From NCBI GenBank assembly GCA_015501075.1, contig JADNYJ010000013.1, positions 248,001 to 312,000 on the forward strand: a DNA stretch of 64,000 nt. The letters are read 5' to 3'. The translations under genes were made by a program, and so were the position numbers. This document shows, one piece after another, positions 25,413 to 36,090 of this stretch (within the stretch, counting starts at the first letter, position 1; the number at the start of each line of letters is the position of its first letter). The notes under the pieces are model-generated. The model made no database searches, was not told the DNA's origin, and saw only the letters and a list, made by a program, of their open reading frames with translations. Source of the DNA: Gymnopilus junonius (taxonomy: Eukaryota; Basidiomycota; Agaricomycetes; Agaricales; Galerinaceae).

Positions 25413-26960
25413 AGTCCTGGCCTGTAATATTTCACTATCGGTTTTGTTCATTTATTAGGTTATTTTCGTACTTTGGAACCAGCTGCATTCTGAAACTCTC
25501 CTCTAAGTCCTTCGTCAATGTATACCGCTTCCTTCCTTCCTTCCTTCCTTCTTCTTTTGAACGTCTCCTTGCACTGGCGTTGACGAACTTGAGGATACGG
25601 AAGCAGTTGATGACGATCCTGCTGAAATGCGTCTTCGTTTGGAGTGTCATTGAGGTTGGGATGTCTCCGAGGCTGGGAATGGGAGACTGAGTAAGATGAC
25701 TCAGTGAAGTCATCTTTCATTTGATGGTGGTAACTTTTTGGCGAGAAATTACCAGTGGCCGAGTTTACATCTTGGTGAGGTTGGGCTGGTGTCCAGAACC
25801 CCGCTTCGCTTGCCTTCTGGAGTCCTGTGGTGAGCTTCTGGTTGTAAGCATCCATTTCGAGAAGCAGAAGGATCCATACTTGCCTTCCGTTGTTTGGTTC
25901 CTCGTCAAAGGGATCCAGCTCTATGAAATCTTCCTCAGAGCTAGGATCATAGTCAGATATATTTCTGGTACTTCTCCTTGATGGAAGGCGGAAGAATTAG
26001 TTGGGTCTTGGTTGAGTTCTTTCAAGATGTCTTCGACCACTTGTTGGAGCGCGAAGTACCATTCATTGTGTCGAGCTGTTGGAATTTGCAATGGGATCTA
26101 GGGCGGGTGATGTTGGATAGCATTTGGCGATGATTCCTCGTTACTGTTCATTGAGGGGACGGAGATTGAAGATATCGTGGCCGGTGGGAACTGAGCAAAG
26201 AATGATTCAATCTCCTGCCCAGACTAAATTGAATCGTCGGCGGGAAGATCGGAGTCGCGAGCTTGATCATGGGTACGTGCATAAAGACGAGACGCAGTGT
26301 AACCATTATGATAAACTTGTATCCCTCTGCCAATGGGCTCGCTCAACGCAAGGCACTTGTGAAGAGCCAACTGATCTTCTTCTTCAGAGCTACAGGCGTA
26401 GCGAGCTCTATTTAACAATGCTGAGGGCTGTCCTGGCATGGAACATGTTTGATACTGCTATGCGGCATGAGCCATAGACTGCGGAAGCGTTTCACGGATG
26501 GTATTGGCAGTGAGCGGGCGAGACGACGTGATATCAAGGGCTTGGTGGTGATGTATGTTGATGGTCAGCCGATGAATAGGTAGTGAATGGCCTGCTGGTC
26601 ATTGAATAGGAAGATACTGTACAATGATGATCAATGAACCGGTATTAGCTGATGAATATGGTACATACCATTCAGACGAGCGTACTGGTGAGTGATGCCC
26701 TCTTTATGTAAATATGGATTTTGCTGATGTCGAGGGAGGCTGCAGACAGAGACTGCACTGGTCAATGTCATTGAGGCCCCCTGCGCATAATGGTCGCTCC
26801 AGGATTGGTTGGGGATCCTAGATAATTTTAACCGTTAATCAAATGATTACTGCTCTAGTGCAGACGTTGAATTTCTATACCTCTGTCTAGGCTCCGTTGA
26901 GTAACTTCCCAGAGTGTCTATTCATCAAGTAGTAGAAGGAAGAGTTTGAGCCTGTAGTGT
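25412..26960 (-). pseudogene. Family X copy E, truncated and decayed
   Basis: Recognisable pieces on the minus strand, 5' to 3': an exon 1 remnant (about 26935-26880, LDRG-type donor), an exon 2 remnant (26820-26690), a middle-exon stretch near 26439-26224 (MPGQPSALLNRARYACSSEE, close to copy A's MPDQGSALLNRALDAYSSEE), an exon 5 piece near 25840-25750 (WTPAQPHQDV), and an exon 6 piece ending KYENN near 25460. Frames are broken between the pieces and the last two exons are absent at the 25412 junction. A CCTT/AAGG microsatellite at about 25529-25550 has expanded inside the exon 6 piece. The closest relative appears to be copy A. Confidence 0.6.
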
Positions 26961-27430
26961 AAACGGGAAGAATGAAGAGTCTTGGTGGTGATGACAATAG
27001 CCCAGTCAAATAGCCGTGTCTGGACCAGAATAGGCAGTTGTCGTTTCGCCCGTGCCTTTTTGCTCCCAACCACTATACTGTTCGAAATTGGTTCGCAATG
27101 ACTCCTGTGCCATTGTCAGTGCCTTCAATATGGCATGCAAAGTACCCATTTGTTTGTATTCCTTTCTTTTCCTCTCTTCTTGTCGATCTCACTTTCTTTC
27201 AATTCACCAGGAGGACTGAACTCTGCTGTGACCTGTCCATAATATGACCAGCACCATTCACTTCCAAGTCTCAGGAACGCCCTCCTCCTGTCCATGATTG
27301 CACCATAATTTAAGTCTCTAACTCCTACAGGCCGTCGTAAGCTCAAATCTTCTCCGTCTTTGCTAGTACGCATGCTCACGTATCTGGTATAGAAATGAAA
27401 CAATGTTGATGCATGAAGGAGGACCATTCA
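26961..27430. repeat. Copy E 5' flank and unassigned DNA
   Basis: 27024-27170 is a diverged copy of the family X upstream flank (landmark CCAGAATAGGCAG, also at 2741 and on the opposite strand near 21305). 27171-27430 has no supported gene. Confidence 0.4.
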
Positions 27431-27439
27431 TATGAACAA

Positions 27440-28700
27440 TGAACTGGCAGACGGACGCGGCAGAATGGAAGCGGACGGAGCTCTTAACCCTGACCAGCGT
27501 TGTGTGCATCGTCAACCCCATTGCTCAGGCGTATTCCAGCTTACGCCTCTTCCTCCCTTTGTGTCCGCCTCTCAGCCTTCCACCCCTGGGTTCTCTCAAT
27601 ATTCATGTGCCCTAACACACCCTCATGTACACTGCGACCCGAGCCTCTGCAAGATGCACACAAAAACTCGCGGCAAGCGAGTACGACAGAATCGGTATCG
27701 GTCTGGACGCGTTGCTCCCAGGGATAATCAATAATCGTCCAGCTGGCTCATTGACTCCATGTGCATCCTCCTCTTTCTCCTCCTCATTGATCACTCTCCG
27801 TCCATCCTCACGCCACCCTCCTCCTGCGCGCATCTATTGGTTCTCCAGATGACTACTATCCGCCACTCATTTACCACATAACTTACCGCGTCTGTTTCCT
27901 CTCATTCCATCCACAAGGCACAGGCATAGTCCCTCTCGGCTTTGTAAACGTCTACAACGTCGGTACCTCCAGATCCGACACCCAGTGCTCGACGTTCGCA
28001 CGTCCTCCAATTTACACCCCACCCACCTACTTTGCCTCTATTTCCGCATCCCTCCCGGTCATGTGAAACTGCTTACAGGAAAACGCCTCCAGATGGCAAT
28101 CATAAGACACGACCGACCTTTTTGAAGGATTCGCCTGGAGAGTACGACCAAAAGCCCATGGTGGCCGGAGCTTGCGTGCGCGTCTCTCGGGCTGTGATTA
28201 CCCACAATCTCGCATCGCCATTCGTTCCACAGGTGACGCGTCCGTCCGTCCGTCTGTCCTTTCACACTTCCTTTCTTCTCTCTCGTACTCTCCGGGCTAC
28301 AGTCACTCGGCCTCGGGCATTCCTCGCTTCTTCGACGCCACCAACTTGCATTTCAGGCTGGATCACTGCCTTCAATGACAATAGCAGCAGGCGCATAGTA
28401 CTTGCGGACCTTTCTCATTCTTATCCTGATGTGCACAGTGGCCGACACCCTGCGAATACTTTACGCGACATCCAAGCAGGTTCGGAACGTGTACGATGAT
28501 ACCGGCTTCAATTTGGACGCGATGGTCGTGGATTTGATGGTCGAAGTAGAAAAAAAGACGGTGGCCAAAAGAAGTTGTTGTGCCGCCCCTGTCACTGCTG
28601 GCACTGGTCGTGGTCATGTTGGTTGTGCCGCTTGAGCTGGCGCTGCTTGCGCTAGCATTAGGCAGATTGGAGAAAGCAGGACAAGGTGAGGGGTCTGCAG
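27440..28700 (+). repeat. Unit R2: inverted copy of unit R1, with an RA-like stretch
   Basis: It is homologous to 19960-20910 in opposite orientation. The last part (about 28470-28560, RNVYDDTGFNLDAMVVDLMV) corresponds to the RA-like stretch of R1 and is followed by Ala/Gly-rich and Leu/Lys sequence ending at a GT donor-like site near 28685. The cyclase RA exon likewise ends with a Gly/Ala-rich stretch and a donor at 10538. There is no continuous ORF. It is a candidate decayed fragment of a cyclase-related gene; the alternative is an unrelated repeat with chance similarity. Confidence 0.35.
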
Positions 28701-29760
28701 CCAATCAGGCAGCCTCTAAATCACGATTGCGCATATTTTCCCCTCATTTCTCAGCAAGGAATGGAGGGTATCTTCACACACACTCTCACATCACACTTTC
28801 GTCCTCTTTTGAGCCAGGAAAACCATGACGCGTTTAAAGAGGAGTTATCGAATGCTCATGTCGTCTGTGGTCGATTTATTTTGACGGCAAGGAGGGGCGG
28901 GATGGGTTTACGCATACGGGGCGTCCTTGAGGTGAACGTTGGTATTGACCTGGTTGATCGTTGTGACTGGGTCGAGGTCTTGAGGCTGTGAAGTCCGCAA
29001 GCTCTTGTTGATATCAGAGTCTGGCGTCGCCTCCGCTTGTCTACTCAGGTTCAAATTTAGAGGGTTCGAGATGGTGCCTTGAACCTGAGTTCTCTTCTTG
29101 GCTCGAGCTTGTAGCTTGTGCACTGATGATGTCTTGGGAGTCACGAGCGGCTGGGCTTATTTCCATAGACGAGGTTGGATTTTGATTCGCATCCTGGATA
29201 GTTCCTCGCTAATCTCCTGTACATAGGTGACAAGGAAGCTTTTTTCGTTCTGCTCCTTGATAGATGAATGATTACGGTATATGGTATGGCTGAATTTGAG
29301 TTGGATTATAGGCTGCTGCGTGATGAGTAATATTGTTCATCGAAAGGTAGCCGTCATTTACTCTAGAAGTGGTGGCGAAGATGACCCTGTCAGCTATTTT
29401 AATTGACTAAATTGACTGGCACTAGCTAGTATTGGAAGGCAACAGGGAGGTTGTTGGCCCATCTGGCAATTATGAGTGGTTCCGTACCATACGCCCATTT
29501 TATTTTCAAAACCGGCCCCACGAATACATCGACTACATAATACAAAAGAGAAGGAGTAAACTGTAAACGAGAATCATTTCCAAGGGAATTCATGTAAAAC
29601 GGAATACCACAGTAGCAGAAGAAGATACAGCCAAAAGCAAATAAAATGCCAGAGAACCCATTGTGATCATTCTGACTTTGTAGGGAAGAAGCTCGGAATA
29701 AGCTCGGAATAAGACACAAGAAATATATCATTGGAGAAACTTGGCATGAATACCGGAAGC
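28701..29760. other. Spacer between unit R2 and copy F
   Basis: No supported gene. 29420-29760 is the 3' flank of copy F. Within it, a GAAGCTCGGAATAA unit is tandemly repeated near 29690-29715. Confidence 0.35.
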
Positions 29761-29843
29761 AGGGTGTTCCGCGTCCCGTGCCACAACGGCACTGATCGAT
29801 CCGACGCTCCGAGAGGAAAAAGTGGCTTGCATCTTTCCTCCAT

Positions 29844-32485
29844 CTAATTCTCGTTTTCTTCGCTCTCTGGGACCTGCTCTGCAGGAGACACTGTTTCAGC
29901 GATATGCACGAGCTCTTTCTCCTGCCTGTCATAAATTACTGATTAGTTTTGTTTATGCATTAGATTATTTTCGTACTCTGGAATTCGCTGCAGCCAAAAT
30001 GGCCCATCCATCTTGTCTCGGAGTAACTTCTTCTTCCTTTTCATATTGTTCTCCTCTGGTACTGCTTCTTGAGACGGCATCGGCGGGCTTGAGGATGAAG
30101 AAGGGGACGATGAAGATGAAGCGGACGAAGGGGACGAATTGCGTATGCGTTTGACTGGTCGCTCATGTTGGGATGTCTCCGAGGCTGGGAATGAGGGGAC
30201 TAAGCAAGATAAGGATGTGGTGTCAGCGGTATGGCGACTCACCAACTTCCTCTTCTCGCTTTCGCTTACTTTCTGTGCTAGGTTCTTGTGGGCGATGCTC
30301 ATCGAACGTGAATCTGCCCTCTGGGTTTGTGGATGACTGATACGACTCAGTGAAGCCGCCTCCCTGGTTTTCCGGCCTGTAATATTTCACTGATCAGTTT
30401 TGTTCATTCATTAGGTTATTTTCGCACCTTGGGACCCGCTGATACCTAAAATTGTCCCCTACGCTCTCGGTCAAGGTATATATTTTCCTTTCCTTCTTCT
30501 TCTGAATATTTCCTTGGGCTGACGCTGACGACGCGGAACCTGACGGAGAAGACACCGCTGAATCTTGTCTATATTTGGTGTGTCGTTGAGGTTGAGATCT
30601 CTCTGAGGCTGGAGTGGGAGACTGAGTAAGTTAAGAAATTTGGGTGAGGTTGTTGCGACTCACCGACTTCAGCATCGTGTTTGCGCTTGCTGCCTCTTTC
30701 AACGTCTTCACGTGGTAGGTGATTCTCAGTGATGTCTCCAGGGTATACAGAGGGCTGAGATGACTTGGTGAGGTCGTCTCCTTCATTTGATGGTGGTAAC
30801 TCTGGCGAGACATTGCCAGTGGCCAAGCTGACAGCTTGATGAGGCTGGGCTGGTGTCCAGGACCCCGCCTCGCCTGCCTCCTGTGGCAAGCTTGTGGTTG
30901 TAAGCATCCATTTCGAGAAGTGGAACGACTCATACATACCTTCCGTCGTCTGGTCCTTCATCGAAGGGGTTCCGCTCTATGAGGTATTCCTCGGAGCTTG
31001 GGGTTGATTCGGATCCGTATTTTTGAGATAGTTCTGCTTCTCCCTGATGGGAGGCAGAACAATCCATTGTATCTTGAGCATATGTTCTTGATACACATTC
31101 CACCGGTTGCTGAACAGCCGCGTTCCATTCATTGTGTTGAGCTGTTGGAATTTGCGATGGGGTATAGAGCGAGTGATGATGCTGTGGGATATCATTTGGC
31201 GACCATTCTTCGTTACTGCTCGTTGAGAGGACGGAGGTCGAAAATGCGATATGCGGTGGACACTGCGCAAAGAACCCATTAACCACCTCCAGGTATTCGG
31301 GAGATGGCACTGTATACTTATGGTCAATATGTGTTTGGAGTTGGCGCGGAAGACCTGGTACCTTGTAGGTTTTGTATTTCATCTGAAATACTATCCTGGC
31401 TGTGGACATGCAGCTGTTGTAGTAAAGGGTTGGTGCCATTGTGACCTTGCGATGGATCCGGTGTCATGATGTTGGCGTCCGAGTCTTCCGCGAAATTTTG
31501 ATCGTTGGATTGGTTTACTGTCCCTCCGGGCTGAACCGAACTGATGGGCAGTGGATAAGAGTTGTGAGCATGTTCATAGCTATGTTCATCGAGTTGAGAG
31601 GAAGTAGAATGGTGAGAAAGAGTTTGCACCCTTTCGCCATGACGGTAAATACTGAAGCCGGTCTTCCTCGATGCAAGGTGCTCGTGAAGAGCCCACTGGT
31701 CTTCTTCAGAGCTATAAGTGTCAAGTGCTCTATTCAACAAAGCTGAGCCCCGTTCAGGCATGATTGACATCTGCTGGTGCCAGGTTGAATGATGGGTAGA
31801 ATATGGGAGTATTCGGTGGGCGGTGCTGGCAGTGAGCAAGCCAGAGGAGGTGAGGGCTTGCCCTTGGTTATAAAGTGAATGATCCTGTTGGCCAGCCGAC
31901 CCATAGGCAGAGAATGACTGGCTTGTCGAGAACTGTTGGCGGTTATGGAATGTCCCCTGCTGTTGCGCGTGAGTTAAGGATGGTGGCGACATTCTATGTA
32001 TGGCGCCAGTCATTGGGTAGGGAGATGCTGTATAATGACGATAAACGAACCAGTATGATCTGATGCATATGGCGAAACGTACCGTTCATACCAGCGCGCT
32101 GGTGAGCATCGCCCTCTTTATGCATATACAAATTTCCCTGATGTCGAGGGAGGCCATAGGCAGACTCGGCGCTATTGAATGCCATTGAGGACTGCGCGTG
32201 GTAGCAAATGATTGATCCAGGATTGGTCGGGGCCGATGACGGTTGGAACATGCTCGGGACGCTGCTAAGGCTTGAACGAGAGGTCACTGTATTTGAATAA
32301 GGAAGGCCTGCATAAGGAAGGCCTGCGGAAGGAAGACCTGCGTAATTTTAATTGTTAGTGCAGTATCTCGTAGTGCAGGTATGAATGTTCTTACCTCTGT
32401 CTAGGCTGCCTTGGCCAACTTCCCAGAGGTGTCTATTCGTTGAGAAAGAAGGCATGGATGTCAAGCCAACGTTAAACGGGTTCAT
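29844..32485 (-). CDS. Family X copy F: intact 737-residue protein, nine exons
   Basis: The exons, 5' to 3', are 32485-32395, 32337-32083, 32027-31362, 31309-30940, 30890-30664, 30608-30428, 30376-30243, 30184-29977 and 29925-29844. All joins are GT-AG and in phase (2214 nt). Exons 4-9 have exactly the same lengths as in D (370, 227, 181, 134, 208, 82), and a 119-codon stretch over exons 7-8 translates identically to D. Exon 3, in contrast, follows copy A (YGSAGQQDHSLYNQ). Exon 2 carries three tandem AGLPY-type units. The intron at 31361-31310 (52 nt) must be removed to stay open. Composition and basic motifs are as in D. This is the second complete gene of the family and is convergent with D across about 4.5 kb. 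Confidence 0.75.
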
Positions 32486-32594
32486 GGTAGCAAGAGGAGG
32501 CTGGTGTGTCAAAGGAGGGATGAAAAGTATTGGGGCGATGAGGACAATGGCCAAGTGTGTACCTCCTTAAGGCCAGAAAAGGACGACTCGGCAA

Positions 32595-32611
32595 CGTGTT
32601 TGTCAAACACG
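32595..32611. promoter_or_regulatory. 17-bp palindrome upstream of copy F
   Basis: CGTGTTTGTCAAACACG lies 110 bp upstream of the start of copy F, at the same place as in A, C and D. Confidence 0.5.
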
Positions 32612-33300
32612 AGTGGGGGTGCCCATTGATCCCGTTTTGAGAACTTTTTGTCCACAGCCTTGGCTCGACAAAATTTCAAATCCAATTAGACCCACCTTAA
32701 TCACTGATGCCTCGTTTTTTCCGTCAGAAGGACGATGCTTTTGGCAAGAAATATTTTCGGGGTTGTGGGTGCCATCAAAATCCATGGTTACTCTTCTAAA
32801 TCGCTTCGCTTGTGACCTCCTTTGTCGCCCTTTTACCACGCCTTCTTTCTTCTTCTTTCTTCTAAGAATGTCGCCATTCTAAAACCCTGAAGACGAATGA
32901 GATCGATTGGTTCTTATTGAATAAATTCTAATCTAGTCTTGATATGGAAATTGCCTATTGAAGTTCACCGAATTTCCTCGCACTCCTATCAATCCCGGCC
33001 TTTCTGGTCCACATGCGGCTATTTTTAGTCAAACGTAAGGCTGACTCTTGCCAGCATACATCCCTAAATTCAAGTCCAGAGCTATAAAATTCAGAGGAGT
33101 TTTCTACGTAGATGGGCCACGAGAATAATTGAAAAGTTGATTCACAACCTTCAACAGACTAAGTTAGTGTGGCACATGATGTTGACATGATGCCTATTTC
33201 GTAGTAACATTATCTGAGTACGTTACTCAATCCCACTGTCTGTCCATCAAACAATGTGTCGATCTTCAACCCGATTGGGGTTTCGAAATATCACATCCTC
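32612..33300 (-). repeat. 5' flank of copy F and junction
   Basis: It is similar to the D and A flanks up to about 33005 (CCTATCAATCCCGGCC). There similarity jumps to the CGGCTATTTTTAGTC word found about 150 bp further upstream in D, so F has lost an internal piece. 33020-33300 is unassigned. Confidence 0.5.
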
Positions 33301-33590
33301 AGAATGAAGAAAAAGAATTGAAGAAGGTAGGCATGGTAAAAAGATGACAAAAAGTGTAACCATGTTAGGATGATTGAACAACACAAGCACTCAGATCGGA
33401 AGACAATATCTCTCATGTACTTGCTCACTGTATGAAGTAGGGATTCTCTGTTGCAATCGAGTAGTCAATTTAAAGATCAGGAATTATCCTGTCACAATTT
33501 ATCAATCTCCCACCTGGTCAGGGTTCTAGGATTCAGAATAAAGAAAAAGAATACAAGAAGGGTAGGCATGGTAAAAAGATGGCATACATA
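33298..33590 (+). repeat. Local duplication upstream of copy G
   Basis: A stretch of about 50 bp (AAGAAAAAGAAT ... GGTAGGCATGGTAAAAAGATG) occurs at about 33304-33350 and again at 33540-33585. Both match the GGCGTGGTAAAAGGGCGACAAA block upstream of copies C, D and F. Confidence 0.45.
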
Positions 33591-33599
33591 GAAGAGCAA

Positions 33600-36090
33600 C
33601 CATGGGATCTGAGTTAATTGCACCCACAACCCTGAAAATACCCCTTACCAAAACTGTCCTCCTTCTGAAGAAAATAAAAAACATAAAATTGGCCATTAGG
33701 GTCAGTCTTGTATTTGAAATTTGTCAAGGAGGAAGTCTAGGGAAACAGTAACTGTTCCAAAAGAGAACAAAGGGCAACTTCACTGAGTCCCAAATTTCCA
33801 GTTCTAAAAAGTCACACACTTGCGGCTATTGTCCTTGTTGCCCCAACTCTGCTTTGCATGCCTCCTATGAGCTCATCTGACTTGGTCTCATCAGACATGG
33901 TCTCCTTACCAGAAGAATTGACCTGGCCTAAATGGGGGAGCAGCCACAAGAACCTTCCAAAAGGTGAGGAAATTTACGGTCACTCCAAAGGATGTAATTC
34001 TGTATTTATCAAATTTCTACAATATCCACCTGCCCATATTCTACAGCCCTTCAACCTAGCCCTAGCTCCAACCAGCAAGTGCACCTACTGCCTTTGGCTC
34101 ATGTTGCAGTGCAGCAACAGAGATTTGATGACCTAGGCCAACATTTGATGAGCAGGGCAGTTCCATCAGCCCACCACTGGTCAAACCACCCCAGCAACCC
34201 CACCTTCAATCAGTATCAGCATCACGCTGCTGCAAGCCCTACTCACCAACCTCCTATCTCCTCTCTCTTTTCCACTGGCAAGAATCTCACTGCAACAGCC
34301 AAACCATATTCAGCTCATGCAGCAGGCCCCAATTCCAACATCCATATTTTTCATCCCATTCATAAATCTACTCATGGTAAGTGATTCCTTTATTAATGGG
34401 ACCATCATCTGATATTGATTAAATGTTCATAGGCAGCTCCTACTCCATTCCTATGCCACCAGATCCATCGCATGATTTCAATGGTGTCCCCTGGTCCCAA
34501 CCAAATACAGAAGACAGACAGCCATGAGTCCATACATCAGATACTAGGATATCACCTATATAGGGATGCCAAAGTCCAGTTCAGTCCAGTTCTCTGCCTA
34601 TTTTATCGAACCGAGAACTGGACCCAAGGTCTGGTTCAGCCATTTGGCCAAACTTTGGACCAAACTTCAGTTCAGGTCAGTCCAGGTCTGGTTCAAGGTT
34701 TGAACCTATATTTTTTCCCACTATTAGTTTTCCTTCTTTTTCATGTTAAAAATCTTCATGAGCATCCCTTTCAAATAGATTCATAATCTTTCAAGCAATT
34801 TGTACATATTTTGAGCAAACTAGCTAATGTTTACAGTCACAATCAGATTGCAATCAGGCTTCCAGCACAGGCATTGTATGTGTGATCACATGATAAGATC
34901 GACAAATGTCCTGATAGGCCCAAGATATGCCTGAGTCTTGCCTACAGAGGTGCTCATGAGATCAAGCAAAGAGTAGGGGGTGAAATCTGTTGAGAAAATG
35001 CTCCAAAGTCACAAAAAATTCTATGGTCAGTGATATTGGTTCAAACTTAGTTCGAACCTCCATCATCTGGCCAAACCTTGAACTGGACAATGGCATCCCT
35101 ACACCTATAAAGCAAAGGATGCACAGTAAGACATCTCCTGTATCTCCTCAGAAAAGATGTTAAATCACAATTATACATCTCCAGCTGACACCATCCTGAG
35201 GCCTCTCCTACCAGTAGCATTTTGCACCCCAAGTAAGAACCCATCCCCTGCACCCCTGCACCACCCAGGTCAACACCACCACCCTACACATCCACAAAGA
35301 GATCACATACCACAGTATCTACATCCTTGGGAGATCCAATGATATTACAAAGGTTCAGCCACCCACAGTGGAGAAGCAGAACCACACAAAAAATTTGTAT
35401 CCAATCATAATCACAGAACTGCTGAGCATGCCAGCTCTGAGAGGCATCTCATCGAGCCAGAGCAGCATGATGAGCTTGATGCAATATCAGATGGAAGGCA
35501 TGCATGAATGTATAGTCTACTTCTCGAATGCAGTGCTGATAAAAATTCCAAGCTTGCAACAGAAAAGGAGCAAGGTGAGGAAGGACTCAGATATGCCAGT
35601 CCAATCTCATGTAGAGATATGGCTTTCTGAATCCAATGTATGGGCCATCGACCAGGAAGACAGACCATCTCAGCCCTTATGTGCCAGGTCCAAGCAGAAG
35701 CATGATGCAGGAAACTGGTGAGTCATAATAGTGCCACCAATATGCAAATCCTAATCAGCCATCCTTTATAGCACCAGAAGTGCCAGCCCAGCCTCATCGA
35801 CCCAAAAGACATATGTGTGCATCCCTACCTTCCCCACCATTCTTTTCACCATCTATGGCCACTTCTGCATTTGCAGACATATCAATGCCAGCCCCAACCA
35901 GGGGCTGGAGGAATGAAAGAGCACTGAACACCAAGAGAGTCCTCAGGAGCACATTCAAATTTCCAAGGTAGAGGAATATTAACCTAAAGAAATGAACAAA
36001 GAACTAATCAGTTAAAATGCAATAGGGAGTAGAATTGACCAGTAATCTGCATCAACAAAGCCATAGTGGCTGCCCAATGAGTGCTGGAGT
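33600..36090 (+). pseudogene. Family X copy G, decayed and CpG-depleted
   Basis: The order of landmarks follows family X: the upstream block (33600-33730), a first-exon-like ORF at 33858 ending KNLPKG at a GTGAGG donor, Ser/His/Gln/Pro-rich exon-like pieces (34050-34380, 35160-35340), HSGEAEP-type sequence near 35360, an exon 4/5 splice region (ATGGAAGGCATGCATGAATG near 35490), and a KQKHDAGNW piece like KRKRDAEV, followed by a single terminal exon module. Frames are broken in several places and a 541-bp MITE sits inside. Like B, it seems to lack the internal exon duplication. The 5' flank is shared with copy C. Confidence 0.5.
34561..35101. mobile_element. hAT-like MITE, 541 bp, 8-bp target duplication
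   Basis: The termini are inverted repeats TAGGGATGCC and GGCATCCCTA. The flanks carry a perfect 8-bp direct repeat CACCTATA (34553-34560 and 35102-35109). The subterminal parts are rich in GTCCAGTT/AACTGGAC words. An 8-bp target duplication fits the hAT superfamily (family knowledge). No transposase ORF is present, so it is non-autonomous. It interrupts family X copy G. Confidence 0.8.
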
